Shown: positions 53,152 through 62,863, numbered from the stretch's first letter. The stretch: DNA of 64,000 nt from an uncultured Succinivibrio sp. (GCA_902785325.1 CACZXZ010000004.1:18419-82418), one strand, 5' to 3'. Program-made: numbers and translations. Notes: generated from the sequence alone by a model not told the origin.

Positions 53152-54840
53152 ATGTACAAACACACACTAAAAATTTTAGGCATACTAGTGTTAACTGTGT
53201 GTCAGTTAAATGAAGCTCACGCAAATACCATTACCGTTGTAACTAAAGGAGCAAGCGCAGATGGCTCCATGCTTGTAAGTTGCTCTAATGACGGTTTTAA
53301 TATCGATCCTAGTATTACCTTTATCGATTCAAAAAAGCACAAAGACGATACTTTAAAAGATATTTTCCCTGTTGCTACAGTTTATGGTGAAATTCCTGAT
53401 TTAAACTGTACTTATGTACCAAGATTAAATGATAAAAGTCGTACTTTAAATTATTACTATAAAGATTTAAAAGAGACTTTACCTATAGGTAAAATCCTAC
53501 AAGAGCAAAAGACTTATGCCTATCTTGATGGAGACAGTGGCATTATCAATGAATACGGTCTTTGCGTTGCTGTATCTACAAATCACACCTCTCTTTATGA
53601 TTATATTGATATCAAAGAAGCTTCAGGAGTGTTCTGTGCCCAAGAGCTTTCAAGAATTGCCCTTGAGCGTTGTAAAACCGCCCATGAAGCTGTGCTACTT
53701 GTAGGTAGTTTAATTGATACTTATGGGTTATGGGGAAAACCACAGACCTTAGTCATTGCAGATAAGACAGAAGCTTACTGCATGGAAATGATGCCTTATC
53801 TTGATAAAAAGCATCACAATCAAGCTTATTCTTTTTGGATTGCAAAAAAAATTGAGGATGGCACCTTCTTTGTAAGTGCCGATCAGTTCAAAATAAGAGC
53901 TATTGATAAAAACGACGATACTCTAATTTACAAACCTAATCTTGATAAGCTTTTAAAAGAGTTAAAACTAGCAAAAATAAATAAAGATGGTCTTGTAGAC
54001 TGGTTAACCTCTGTTAAGGGTACTGAAATCTATCCTTATTACTCTATGCGTAGAGTTTGGAGAGGTTACAGTATCATGAAGCATTCAGCTCACTTCTCCC
54101 CTTATGTAAAAGGATATGATGACTCTTACCCATTTAGTGTCATTCCTGATAAAACTATCAGCACTCAAGATCTGATGATGCTACATCGTGATACTTATGC
54201 TGGTACCAAATTTGACTCTAGCACTAAAGAAAGTGGTGGCTTTTTCGCATCCCCTTACACTTATGATAAGTATGAAAGTGAAAGAGCTTTTAACAATGCT
54301 TCAACCACCTACACTACAATTGCACAAGTTGGAAAAGCTCTGCCTGCTCCAATTGCATGGATTGCTATCAATACCCCTGCTGAAAACAGCTTTGTGCCTT
54401 TGTGTGTTGCTAAACTTCCTGATGCTTATACCAAGGTTTCAAGAGCAAACTTTGATAAAACTAAATTGTGGTGGTCAGCAAGCTTTGTGGGTACTTTAAC
54501 AAAAGCTTACTACTTTACCATGATTGATAATGTAAAAATCAAAGCTATGGAATCAGAGCAACGTGCTTTTGATTTGTTAAAAGAATATCAAAATGTAAGT
54601 AAGAATGATTTCTTCACGCTTATCAACTCTAATGCCATCTTGTTAGTTAACAAATGGCACAATCTTTACCATAAGCTTTTAGAAATTCATGACAATGGTT
54701 TTAAGTTGCGTTATGCAGAAGGTCATAACCCAAAGTTTACACCTGTAGATAAGTATCGCAAAAAGGTTGTAAAAAAGCCTGTAAAGACTGATGACAAAAA
54801 AGAAAAACCACAACTTACCCCAAAGATTAACGACAAATAG
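53152..54840 (+). CDS. Secreted C69 dipeptidase paralogue lacking the nucleophile Cys (predicted pseudoenzyme)
   Basis: 562 residues with a signal peptide ending AHA. In C69 (Ntn-type) dipeptidases the residue after the leader is the nucleophile Cys. Here Asn25 (codon 53224-53226) stands there, in HANTITVVTKGASADGS, against ACTTALLTKGASADGS in the next gene. Other active-site-like positions also differ: YGLCVAVST versus HGLMLGECT, and SADQFKIR versus AANQFRIR. The rest of the fold aligns throughout, with no frameshift, so selection seems to keep the protein. It may bind peptide or its partner without cleaving. The C-terminus is a Lys-rich tail. Confidence 0.82.
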   Translation: MYKHTLKILGILVLTVCQLNEAHANTITVVTKGASADGSMLVSCSNDGFNIDPSITFIDSKKHKDDTLKDIFPVATVYGEIPDLNCTYVPRLNDKSRTLNYYYKDLKETLPIGKILQEQKTYAYLDGDSGIINEYGLCVAVSTNHTSLYDYIDIKEASGVFCAQELSRIALERCKTAHEAVLLVGSLIDTYGLWGKPQTLVIADKTEAYCMEMMPYLDKKHHNQAYSFWIAKKIEDGTFFVSADQFKIRAIDKNDDTLIYKPNLDKLLKELKLAKINKDGLVDWLTSVKGTEIYPYYSMRRVWRGYSIMKHSAHFSPYVKGYDDSYPFSVIPDKTISTQDLMMLHRDTYAGTKFDSSTKESGGFFASPYTYDKYESERAFNNASTTYTTIAQVGKALPAPIAWIAINTPAENSFVPLCVAKLPDAYTKVSRANFDKTKLWWSASFVGTLTKAYYFTMIDNVKIKAMESEQRAFDLLKEYQNVSKNDFFTLINSNAILLVNKWHNLYHKLLEIHDNGFKLRYAEGHNPKFTPVDKYRKKVVKKPVKTDDKKEKPQLTPKINDK

Positions 54841-54850
54841 GCTCTAAAAG

Positions 54851-56590
54851 ATGAGAATTACTAAAACCTTATTTACAGTTTCTATGTTAGCTTTATTAGT
54901 ACCCCAGACTTATGCTTGTACAACTGCGCTTTTAACCAAGGGTGCATCAGCTGACGGTAGTATGTATGTAACCCACTCTAACGACGGTTACACAGGTGAC
55001 ACAAGTGTAGTTTATGTGCCAGCAGCCGATCATGAGGAAGGAGAGGTACGTTATGTATATCCTTCAGCTTGTGCTCGTGAACCATATCCCACCTACAACA
55101 CTGACTACACCCCTCGTTTAAATGTTGATGGTCGTGGTCCTGATTATCAATTTGAAGGAGTGGATAAAACCATACCTTTAGGATCAATTCCTCAGGTAAA
55201 GCACACTTATGCATATCTTGATAGTAACTATGGCATTATCAATGAGCACGGTTTAATGCTAGGTGAATGCACCGATAGCTCTGACAGATTTGATTACATT
55301 AAACCAGGTGAAGGCACCGGTATTTTCTACTCCTCAGAATTAGGTCGTGTAGCCTTAGAAAGATGTAAAACTGCTAAAGAAGCAATTGCTTTAATGGGCG
55401 ATTTAATTGACAAATACGGACTTTGGGGTACTGCTGAAACCTTACTAGTTGCTGACAAAGATGAAGGTTGGGTAATTGAAATGGAGCCTAACCCATCTGG
55501 TAAGGGTGGCTTTTGGGTAGCTCAAAAAGTACCTGATGGAGAATTCTTTATCGCAGCTAACCAATTTAGAATTAGAAGTCTTGATCCTAATAACAAAGAT
55601 CAGATCTTCCATCAATCTATGATTGACGAATTGAAAAAATTAGGCTGGGCAGTTTTTGATAAAGAAGGTCATTTAGATTGGTTAGAATCTATTAGAAGTG
55701 TCGAGAGATTCCACCCATACTCTTGCCTTCGCCGTGTATGGAGAGGTCTTGATATGGCAGCTCCATCCTTAAAACTTAATCCATGGCCTGAATCTGGTAA
55801 TACTAAAGAGTATCCATTCTCTGTAAAACCAGATCAGAAAATGACTTTAGAAGATCTGATGAGTATTCATCGTGATAGCTATATTGGCACTGAATTTGAT
55901 TACACTAAAGGTGAGACTGGTGGTTTATTTGCACAACCTTACAGCTTTGGTTTGTACAACAAAGAGCGTGTGATCTCCACAACTAGTATTACCTATATTT
56001 GGATCAATCAGTTTAATGACAAATTACCAGCACCTATTTCTTGGATTGCCCTAACCTCCCCTGGTGAAAGTGTCTTCGTACCACTTCCTGTAGCTCCTAT
56101 CACTGACATCTACAGTAGAGTTAACAGAAAAATCTATGACGAAAACAAGATGTATTGGGCTGCAACCTCTGTAGGTACCTTAACTCGTGGTTACTACTCT
56201 CCTTTTATCACCCAAGTAAAAGATACCGCTACAAGACTTGAGAATGCCTCTAAGTCTCTTATCAATACTTCTTTAAATTTATCTCATGATGAGTTTAATA
56301 AGGCTCTACTTATGAATGCTAAAAAGAACTTTGAGGTTTGGAGAGATTTGCCAGGTAAACTTATTGCTTCAATCAACAATGGTGGCAATATCAAGTATGC
56401 CAAAAATCAAGGACCAAAACTTTTTAGACCTAAAAACTACAAAGATCCTAAAGAAGATCTAAATATTAGTGAGAATAAACCTAAAGAAGAAGGAAAAATC
56501 GATACTGTATTATCGACTAATTCTGATGAGGTGTTAAAGCAGGATATCTCAAATCCACCTGCTTATGTAAAGCTTTCACAAGCAAACTAA
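54851..56590 (+). CDS. Secreted dipeptidase, peptidase family C69
   Basis: 579 residues. A signal peptide ends at TYA, leaving Cys23 as the N-terminal nucleophile of ACTTALLTKGASADGS. INEHGLMLGECTDSSDRFDY, VLVADKDEGWVIEMEP-type and FFIAANQFRIRSL are the family blocks. C69 enzymes (PepD type) cleave dipeptides and have broad specificity. Export to the periplasm suggests peptide scavenging. It lies 10 bases after its Asn-containing paralogue and is likely co-transcribed. The last 60 residues are Lys/Glu-rich. Confidence 0.88.
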   Translation: MRITKTLFTVSMLALLVPQTYACTTALLTKGASADGSMYVTHSNDGYTGDTSVVYVPAADHEEGEVRYVYPSACAREPYPTYNTDYTPRLNVDGRGPDYQFEGVDKTIPLGSIPQVKHTYAYLDSNYGIINEHGLMLGECTDSSDRFDYIKPGEGTGIFYSSELGRVALERCKTAKEAIALMGDLIDKYGLWGTAETLLVADKDEGWVIEMEPNPSGKGGFWVAQKVPDGEFFIAANQFRIRSLDPNNKDQIFHQSMIDELKKLGWAVFDKEGHLDWLESIRSVERFHPYSCLRRVWRGLDMAAPSLKLNPWPESGNTKEYPFSVKPDQKMTLEDLMSIHRDSYIGTEFDYTKGETGGLFAQPYSFGLYNKERVISTTSITYIWINQFNDKLPAPISWIALTSPGESVFVPLPVAPITDIYSRVNRKIYDENKMYWAATSVGTLTRGYYSPFITQVKDTATRLENASKSLINTSLNLSHDEFNKALLMNAKKNFEVWRDLPGKLIASINNGGNIKYAKNQGPKLFRPKNYKDPKEDLNISENKPKEEGKIDTVLSTNSDEVLKQDISNPPAYVKLSQAN

Positions 56591-56611
56591 TTTTGACTTC
56601 TATTAACTATT

Positions 56612-56642
56612 AAAAGGTAAGCAAAAGCTTGCCTTTTCTTTT
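56612..56642 (+). terminator. Terminator after the C69 genes
   Basis: AAAAGGTAAGC pairs with GCTTGCCTTTT (one G-T wobble) and is followed by CTTTT, 21 bases after the stop. Confidence 0.75.
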
Positions 56643-56663
56643 GCCAAAACGTTGCTCTCAAGA

Positions 56664-56690
56664 TACAAAAACACCTCCTAAAAGGAGGTG
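56664..56690 (-). terminator. Terminator of the galETK operon
   Basis: Minus strand: CACCTCCT pairs with AGGAGGTG around a 3-base loop, followed by TTTTTGT, 30 bases after galK. Confidence 0.8.
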
Positions 56691-56719
56691 CTAAAAGGAT
56701 TGCTTAAAGCTTTTTAGGC

Positions 56720-57880
56720 TTATAGTTTCTCAAAGTGAGCACCAGCACAAGCGGTAGTCTCAAAGATAGTAGCATCGATACCAGATACTGCCTTGTATTG
56801 AGCATTAACAGCATCTTTAACCTTTTGTACATTCTCTGGCTCAACAACAGCTACTACGCAGCCACCAAAACCACCACCAGTTTGACGTACTGCAGCTTTT
56901 TGCTCGCCTAGAGTGTTCTTTACAATGTCTACAAGGGCATCTGTTTCTTTTACGGTGATTTCAAAATCGTCTTTCATAGAAACGTGAGATTGATACATTA
57001 GTTTAGCTAGAGTATCTAAATCACCCTTTTCAAAAGCAGCACTTGCCTCTAACACGCGCTCATCTTCAGTGATTACGTGTCTTGCACGACGATAAGTTTC
57101 ATCATCCATTTGAGACTTAAACTTTTCTAATTGAGCCATGGTTGCATCACGTAGTAAATCAACGCCCATGATCTTTGCTGCCTTTTCACAGCTTTCACGA
57201 CGGTCGTTGTACTCAGAGCCTACTAACTGATGCTTGATGTTAGAATTGATAATTAGAATAACTAAGTTTTGTGGTACAGCAACTTGAGTTAACTCATAGC
57301 TCTTACAATCAATTCTTAATAAGTGATCTTTTGTACCATTAGCACTAATAGCCTGATCCATGATACCGCACTTCATACCGATGTAAGCTTCAGCTGCTTG
57401 ACCAATTAAAGCTACATCCATAAGTTTAGTACCTAAACCAAAAGCGCTTGATAATAAGTGACCAAAGCAAACCTCTAGGGAAGCAGATGAGGATAGACCA
57501 GCACCTGGTGGCACATCACCTTTGATAGCGATATCTAAGCCTTGAACCTTATCACCATACTTTTTTGAAAATTGATAAGTTACACCACGTAGGTAATTTA
57601 CCCATAACTTGCTTGCGTGCTTTTCAATTTGTGGTGCGATTTCAAACTCGTCGTAATCATTATTCATGTCGCAAGCTAGCACACGAATTTTGTTAGTGCC
57701 ATTTGCTCTTGCATACATGCAAGTACCATACTTAATTGCACAAGGTAGCACGAAACCACCATTGTAATCAGTGTGCTCACCGATGATGTTTACACGACCT
57801 GGAGCATACTCATACATGGTAGGCTCTGCGTTGAATTTAGCCTTGAATGCTTGTTTGCAAATAGTTTGAATATCTGACAT
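56720..57880 (-). CDS. galK: Galactokinase
   Basis: 386 residues. GHMP-kinase motifs are GRVNIIGEHTDYNGGFVLP (galactokinase signature, 28-46), GDVPPGAGLSSSASLEVCFG (ATP loop) and RQTGGGFGGCVVAVV. It phosphorylates galactose with ATP, the first committed step of the Leloir pathway. It is the last gene of galE-galT-galK and is separated from galT by a 62-base gap with a hairpin. Confidence 0.97.
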   Translation of the reverse strand: MSDIQTICKQAFKAKFNAEPTMYEYAPGRVNIIGEHTDYNGGFVLPCAIKYGTCMYARANGTNKIRVLACDMNNDYDEFEIAPQIEKHASKLWVNYLRGVTYQFSKKYGDKVQGLDIAIKGDVPPGAGLSSSASLEVCFGHLLSSAFGLGTKLMDVALIGQAAEAYIGMKCGIMDQAISANGTKDHLLRIDCKSYELTQVAVPQNLVILIINSNIKHQLVGSEYNDRRESCEKAAKIMGVDLLRDATMAQLEKFKSQMDDETYRRARHVITEDERVLEASAAFEKGDLDTLAKLMYQSHVSMKDDFEITVKETDALVDIVKNTLGEQKAAVRQTGGGFGGCVVAVVEPENVQKVKDAVNAQYKAVSGIDATIFETTACAGAHFEKL

Positions 57881-57911
57881 AAGTAAATCCTTTTGTTGTT
57901 TAGCTTTTTTC

Positions 57912-57933
57912 CTCCTACCTTTGTAGGTAGGAG
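57912..57933. repeat. Intercistronic hairpin between galT and galK
   Basis: CTCCTACC and GGTAGGAG form a perfect 8-bp stem with a 6-base loop. On the transcribed (minus) strand the 3' flank is A-rich, so it is unlikely to terminate; it could stabilise or process the mRNA. Confidence 0.5.
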
Positions 57934-57942
57934 TATTTTTTA

Positions 57943-58986
57943 TTATTTCTTTAATGAATAGTGCTCATCAGGTAGTGCACGTAAACGCTCTGCTGCCTGC
58001 TCTGGAGTTAAATCACGCTGTTTTTCAGCTAATAACTCAAAGCCTGCTACGAACTTACGTACGGTGGCACTACGTAATAGAGGTGGATAGTAGTTAGCAT
58101 GTAACTGCCACTCGCTATGATCTTTACCATCTACAGGAGCATTGTGCCAGCCCATAGAATAAGGGAAGGAGCACTCAAATAGATTGTCATAACGGCAAGT
58201 TAATCTCTTGATAGCTACTGCTAAATCATCACGTTGAGCATCAGTTAATTGATCGATAGTTTGAACCTTGAACTTAGGTAAGATCATAGTTTCAAATGGC
58301 CAGAATGCCCAGAATGGAACTAAAGCCACAAAGTACTCAGTTTCAAATAAAATACGCTCTTTCTTCTTTAATTCAGCATTTACATAATCTAGTAATAATG
58401 GTGAATTGTGTTTTTGATAGTACTTTAATTGCTGATTGTATTCTTTAGTTAATTCCTCAGGAATAAAGTTACAAGCCCAAATTTGGCCATGTGGGTGAGG
58501 ATTTGAGCAGCCCATGATAGCGCCCTTATTCTCAAATAACTGTACGTATTTGTAGTCTTTTGACAATTCAGTAAATTGACTTGCCCATAAATCTACAACT
58601 CCACGAATGCCTTTTAAATCCATTAAAGGTAGAGTCTTTGAGTGATCAGGGCTAAAGCAAATTACTCTTGCGGTACCACGAGCTGGCTCAAGCTGGAATA
58701 ATTCCTCAGATTCAGGAGCATCAAGTGGAGTATCTGGGGTTAAAGCAGCAAAGTCATTTGTAAACACATAGTTTTGCTCATACTTTGGATTAACATCACC
58801 ACTGATACGAGTATTGCCAGGACACAAATAACATTTCTCGTCGTAAGATGGCATAGCACTTTGAGGTAACTTCTCAACCTGACCTTGCCATGGACGTTTA
58901 GCACGATGAGGTGACACTAAGATCCATTCACCTGTTAAAGCATTAAATCTTCTGTGAGGATGATCTGAAATATTAAATGAAGTCAT
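57943..58986 (-). CDS. galT: Galactose-1-phosphate uridylyltransferase
   Basis: 347 residues. The catalytic motif [19 protein letters not shown] has nucleophile His166, as in E. coli. Zinc-site cysteines are at [10 protein letters not shown] (52, 55), and the second half has [20 protein letters not shown]. It exchanges UMP between UDP-glucose and galactose-1-phosphate. It lies 33 bases after galE. Confidence 0.97.
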   Translation of the reverse strand: MTSFNISDHPHRRFNALTGEWILVSPHRAKRPWQGQVEKLPQSAMPSYDEKCYLCPGNTRISGDVNPKYEQNYVFTNDFAALTPDTPLDAPESEELFQLEPARGTARVICFSPDHSKTLPLMDLKGIRGVVDLWASQFTELSKDYKYVQLFENKGAIMGCSNPHPHGQIWACNFIPEELTKEYNQQLKYYQKHNSPLLLDYVNAELKKKERILFETEYFVALVPFWAFWPFETMILPKFKVQTIDQLTDAQRDDLAVAIKRLTCRYDNLFECSFPYSMGWHNAPVDGKDHSEWQLHANYYPPLLRSATVRKFVAGFELLAEKQRDLTPEQAAERLRALPDEHYSLKK

Positions 58987-59019
58987 TTTATCTACCTTTA
59001 ATGTTTGTAAATGGACTTA

Positions 59020-60039
59020 TTAGTCCTCATAACCGTTAGGATTATTCTTTTGCCAGTTGTAAGAATCAGCTGTCATGTCATCTAAGGTCTTAGTTGCTAC
59101 CCAACCTAATTCTTTCTTTGCCTTGCTTGGATCAGCATAGCAAGCTACTACGTCGCCACTACGACGTGGTGCAAACTTGTATGGAAGCTCTCTGCCAATT
59201 GCCTTTGAAAAAGCCTTTACCATATCTAATACAGAGTAACCAGTACCTGTACCTAAGTTGTAAATGTAAGTACCACTCTTATTTAAGCAGTGATTTAAAG
59301 CAGCTACGTGGCCTTTTGCTAAATCTACAACGTGGATGTAGTCACGTACACAAGTACCATCAGGGGTTGGATAATCATTACCAAAAATGCTTAATTCCTT
59401 TAGACGACCTACAGCAACTTGAGTTAGGTATGGCATTAAGTTATTTGGAATACCACGTGGATCTTCACCGATTAAACCAGACTCATGAGCTCCTACTGGG
59501 TTAAAGTAACGTAATAACACCATGGAGAACTCGTTGTCAGCGTTTTGTAATTCCTGACACATATACTCAATATCAACTTTAGTTTGACCATATGGGCAGT
59601 TAGCACGCTTAACAGGAGATTCTTCTGTTAATGGTACTGAATCAGGCTCACCATAAACGGTAGCTGAGGATGAGAAGATGAAATTCTTGCAGTTAAATTC
59701 ACGCATTACAGCTAAAAGCACACGAGCACCGTTAACATTGTTATCGTAGTACTCTAAAGGCTTCTTCATAGACTCGCCTACAGCCTTTAAACCAGCAAAG
59801 TTAATTACTGCATCAATCTTGTAGTTAGTAAATACAGTCTCTAATTGCTCACGATTTCTAATATCGCCAGCTACAAAAGGAACTGTTTTACCTACAATCT
59901 TGTTTACTCTTGCAAGAACTGCAGGTTTTGAATTGTAAAAGTTGTCATAAATAACTACATCGTAGCCTGCGTTTACAAGTTCAATCACTGTGTGTGAACC
60001 AATGTAGCCTGCGCCACCTGTTACTAAAATTGTTGCCAT
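59020..60039 (-). CDS. galE: UDP-glucose 4-epimerase
   Basis: 339 residues, an extended SDR. The NAD-binding motif GGAGYIG is at 8-14, catalytic Ser in FIFSSSATVYG, and Tyr150-x3-Lys154 in NCPYGQTKVDIEY. YNLGTGTGYSVLDMV and PRRSGDVVACYADP complete the family pattern. It regenerates UDP-glucose and supplies UDP-galactose for surface polysaccharide. First gene of the operon, with a GalR-type operator at its promoter. Confidence 0.97.
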   Translation of the reverse strand: MATILVTGGAGYIGSHTVIELVNAGYDVVIYDNFYNSKPAVLARVNKIVGKTVPFVAGDIRNREQLETVFTNYKIDAVINFAGLKAVGESMKKPLEYYDNNVNGARVLLAVMREFNCKNFIFSSSATVYGEPDSVPLTEESPVKRANCPYGQTKVDIEYMCQELQNADNEFSMVLLRYFNPVGAHESGLIGEDPRGIPNNLMPYLTQVAVGRLKELSIFGNDYPTPDGTCVRDYIHVVDLAKGHVAALNHCLNKSGTYIYNLGTGTGYSVLDMVKAFSKAIGRELPYKFAPRRSGDVVACYADPSKAKKELGWVATKTLDDMTADSYNWQKNNPNGYED

Positions 60040-60071
60040 CTTACTTCACCTCAAAATAGCATAGATACGTC

Positions 60072-60087
60072 ATGTAAGCGTTTACAT
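60072..60087. promoter_or_regulatory. GalR-type operator at the galE promoter
   Basis: ATGTAAGCGTTTACAT fits the GalR/LacI-family consensus GTAANCGNTTAC with flanking symmetry. It spans the expected galE start of transcription and lies 33 bases before the galE ATG. Confidence 0.8.
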
Positions 60088-60089
60088 AA

Positions 60090-60117
60090 ATTATATTCTA
60101 TCGTAAAATATTTACAA
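60090..60117 (-). promoter_or_regulatory. galE promoter
   Basis: Minus-strand TTGTAA (60117-60112) and TATAAT (60095-60090) spaced by 16 bases. Transcription would begin near 60083, inside the operator. Confidence 0.65.
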
Positions 60118-60124
60118 GCATTTG

Positions 60125-60153
60125 TTTTGACAAAAATCACAATTTTGTCAAAA
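60125..60153. repeat. Perfect inverted repeat between galE and galR
   Basis: TTTTGACAAAA and TTTTGTCAAAA are exact inverted copies with a 7-base spacer. Each arm contains a TTGACA -35 element pointing outward. It may be a binding site for another regulator or the core of the divergent control region. Confidence 0.5.
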
Positions 60154-60245
60154 TAATAAAAAATTACTGTAAAATTAACGCATTATTTTAAGTAAATAAT
60201 AATCACAAAGAATTTAAAACTAAAACAATTTCTTTTAAAGATCCT

Positions 60246-61250
60246 ATGGCTGCCACAATTAAAGATGTCGCTTTAAAAGCAAATGTATCTGTAGCTACAG
60301 TTTCTCGTGTTTTAAACGGTACTGCTAAAGTTTCTGATACAGCTAAAGCTGCAGTATTAAAAGCACAAAGAGAGCTTGGCTTTTACTTAAATGCCAATGC
60401 TAGAACTCTAGCAAGACAAGATAGTCAAACTATCGGCATTTTAGTCTCAGATATCTCAGATCCTTACTTTGCAAGCATGATTAAAGCTTGTGACGTGACA
60501 GCTAATGCTTTAAATAAATCTTTACTGATAACTCAAGGCTTTTATGATGCTAAAAGGGAGCAAAAGGCTTTAGATAATCTTTTATCCCATCAATGCTCTG
60601 GCATTATTATTCATGTACTAGGCATTAGTGATGAAGTACTATCTGACTACATGAAACGCTTCCCATATATTGTGCTTGTCAACAGATTGTTAAAGGGCTT
60701 TGAGGATAGATGTGTAACTATCGACAATGAACAGGCTATGTTCAATGTAGTTAATTACTTGATTGAACAAGGGCATCAAAAAATTGCCTATGTGCAATCA
60801 GAGTATGAGGTTGCCGATAACACTCAACGTTTATCAGGTTATAAAAAAGCTTTAATTGCGCATAACCTTGAAGTTGATGACTCTTTAATTTTAAAGGCTC
60901 ACCCATCACTAGAAGGTGGTAGTAAGGTTGCAAAAGAGCTTATTGATATTGGTTTAAATAAGTTTACCGCTGTAGCCTGCTACTCTGATACCATAGCAGC
61001 AGCTTTAATGACTAATCTTATCAATAGTGGAATTAGTGTTCCTGATAATGTATCTATCACAGGCTTTGATAACTTGTTTTTATCCTCCTGCATGATCCCT
61101 GCTTTAACTACAGTAATCAACCCCATTGAGCAAATGGGTAAAAGAGCTTTAGAGCTTTCAATAGCGCTTAAAAATGGTGATCATAGTTTCAAATTAGGCA
61201 GCTTTGAGACTAAGTTAGTGTGCAGAAATTCTGTAAAAAAGCTAAAATAA
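60246..61250 (+). CDS. galR: LacI-family repressor, GalR-like
   Basis: 334 residues. The N-terminal helix-turn-helix and hinge helix (TIKDVALKANVSVATVSRVL, NANARTLARQDSQTIGILVS) precede a sugar-binding domain with IVLVNRLLKGFEDRCVTIDN and VSITGFDNLFLSSCMIPALT. It is divergent from galETK, and the operator between fits the GalR consensus, so it probably represses gal in the absence of galactose. GalS-like function cannot be excluded. Confidence 0.88.
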   Translation: MAATIKDVALKANVSVATVSRVLNGTAKVSDTAKAAVLKAQRELGFYLNANARTLARQDSQTIGILVSDISDPYFASMIKACDVTANALNKSLLITQGFYDAKREQKALDNLLSHQCSGIIIHVLGISDEVLSDYMKRFPYIVLVNRLLKGFEDRCVTIDNEQAMFNVVNYLIEQGHQKIAYVQSEYEVADNTQRLSGYKKALIAHNLEVDDSLILKAHPSLEGGSKVAKELIDIGLNKFTAVACYSDTIAAALMTNLINSGISVPDNVSITGFDNLFLSSCMIPALTTVINPIEQMGKRALELSIALKNGDHSFKLGSFETKLVCRNSVKKLK

Positions 61251-61343
61251 TTTATTATTCGATGACTTTTTAAAATTTGCATGTAAACAAAGCGTAAAAA
61301 TTTAATAAAATGTCGGATATTGTTAAATTTGATAATAAGAAGT

Positions 61344-62381
61344 ATGGCTAAATTCTCATTACACAAATCCTTCACAGAACAGCTAAAAGAGCATCAGCAA
61401 AACAAGCGTATCTCCACCGTAAAATCAGGTTGGGGTAAAGGTTTTGTGGATAAACCAATTTTCATAAAAAAGATGCTACTACCTCACTTTTGGGCAAGTT
61501 GGTGTTTAATCTTTTTATTCTATTGCTTAGTAACCTTTTTGCCTTATAGGGTACAAATGTTTATTGGCAAAAAGATAGGCAGACTTTTAGGCTCTATCTC
61601 CCCTGCTAGAAAATATGTTTTAAAAAGAAATCTTGAGTTAGCCTTCCCTGAACTTAACGAAACTGAGCGCAGAAAGCTATCGATTGCTATTCAGCAAAAC
61701 TCAGGTCAAGCCGTTTTTGAAACTGGTATTGCTTGGTTTTGGCCTGATTGGAGATTAAAGCGTCATATCAAGTATGAAAAAAAACAAATTGATGAGGCAA
61801 TTGCTTTAGCTAAAGCTGGAAAACCAATTTTAGTATTATCTTGCCACTTTGTAACTTTAGAGTTAATGGCAAGAATTTACGCTATGCTTATTACTCCTGG
61901 TATTGGAGTCTATAGACCATCTGATCACCCAGTGTGGGAGTACACTCAAGTTAAAGGCAGACTTAGAAAGAATCTTGCTTTAGTGGACAGAAAAGATCCT
62001 AAGAGCATGATTAAAGCTTTGATGAGAAAATTGCCAATTTGGTATGCTCCAGATCAAGACTATGGTCGCAAGGTATCTATCTTTGTGCCATTCTTTGGGG
62101 TAAAAGATGTAGCTACAGTGTTTGCAACTCACACTTTAGCTAAGATTAAAGATACCTTAGTACAACCTGCTTGGACTATTCGTGAAGGCTCAAAATATCA
62201 CTTATATGTAGATAAGCCTTTAGACAATTTTCCAACTGAAGATCAAGTAGCTGACACTATTAGAGTAAATCAAACTCTTGAGAAGATCATTCGTATGGCT
62301 CCAGAGCAATACTTATGGTTACACCGTCGCTTTAAGACCGCACCTGATCCTAAAGATAACCGTTACCCAGGACTAGATTAG
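61344..62381 (+). CDS. lpxL: Lipid A acyltransferase, LpxL/LpxM (HtrB/MsbB) family
   Basis: The start at ATG 61344 (MAKFSLHKSF) gives 345 residues. A membrane segment lies at about 49-70, and the catalytic H-x4-E is His168/Glu173 in VLSCHFVTLEL. Downstream, GVYRPSDHPVWEYTQ, IWYAPDQDYGR and FVPFFGVKDVAT match the family. It adds a secondary acyl chain to Kdo2-lipid A on the inner membrane's cytoplasmic side. The choice of LpxL over LpxM is tentative. An upstream in-frame start would add eight unlikely residues. Confidence 0.85.
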   Translation: MAKFSLHKSFTEQLKEHQQNKRISTVKSGWGKGFVDKPIFIKKMLLPHFWASWCLIFLFYCLVTFLPYRVQMFIGKKIGRLLGSISPARKYVLKRNLELAFPELNETERRKLSIAIQQNSGQAVFETGIAWFWPDWRLKRHIKYEKKQIDEAIALAKAGKPILVLSCHFVTLELMARIYAMLITPGIGVYRPSDHPVWEYTQVKGRLRKNLALVDRKDPKSMIKALMRKLPIWYAPDQDYGRKVSIFVPFFGVKDVATVFATHTLAKIKDTLVQPAWTIREGSKYHLYVDKPLDNFPTEDQVADTIRVNQTLEKIIRMAPEQYLWLHRRFKTAPDPKDNRYPGLD

Positions 62382-62386
62382 CTATC

Positions 62387-62863
62387 ATGTGTAAAATTAT
62401 CCTTGTAATTCTCATAAGTTTGCTCTTACAAGGATGCTATTCAAAAGAGGAAATACAAAGCGCTGAAAAAATCATCAACGCAAGCAGTGAAGAAGTGTCC
62501 TCCTGTCTTCTTTTAGATACTATTCAAAGTCATGGTAATTTATCGCTTGATAATGCTCGCTTTCAATTAAAACTAATAGCATCTCAACTTGGTGCGACAC
62601 ACCTTGTAGAAACCAAAACCTTACCTTATATTTTTGATGAGAATTTTATTGGCGTGATCTTAAAAGGACAAGCCTTTAAATGTCCTTTAGAGCAAGGTCC
62701 AATAAAGGATAATGAGAAAAGCAAATTGACCTTTTCTCCTGACGAGTATCAGTACTTACTCTATTCAAATTTTGATGATGGTTTCTTTTTTAACCGTCAC
62801 CTCCACAGACCACCACCTCCACCTCATTTTTTTAGAGGCAAAAGATTTCATCGTCGTCATTAG
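62387..62863 (+). CDS. Small lipoprotein, DUF4156-like
   Basis: 158 residues with a lipobox (LISLLLQGC, Cys17), so probably lipid-anchored. The central part LIASQLGATHLVETKTLPYI and GQAFKCP resembles DUF4156-type Rcs-linked lipoproteins, with a conserved Cys pair. The last 25 residues are Pro/His/Arg-rich (LHRPPPPPHFFRGKRFH), unusual and possibly metal- or surface-binding. It lies five bases after the acyltransferase stop and is likely co-transcribed. Confidence 0.65.
   Translation: MCKIILVILISLLLQGCYSKEEIQSAEKIINASSEEVSSCLLLDTIQSHGNLSLDNARFQLKLIASQLGATHLVETKTLPYIFDENFIGVILKGQAFKCPLEQGPIKDNEKSKLTFSPDEYQYLLYSNFDDGFFFNRHLHRPPPPPHFFRGKRFHRRH

Noticed and set aside
59094-59504. Plus-strand frame of 136 codons inside galE
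   Set aside because: It is a shadow of galE on the other strand; the protein is Leu/Gln/His-rich without any domain, and galE is intact.
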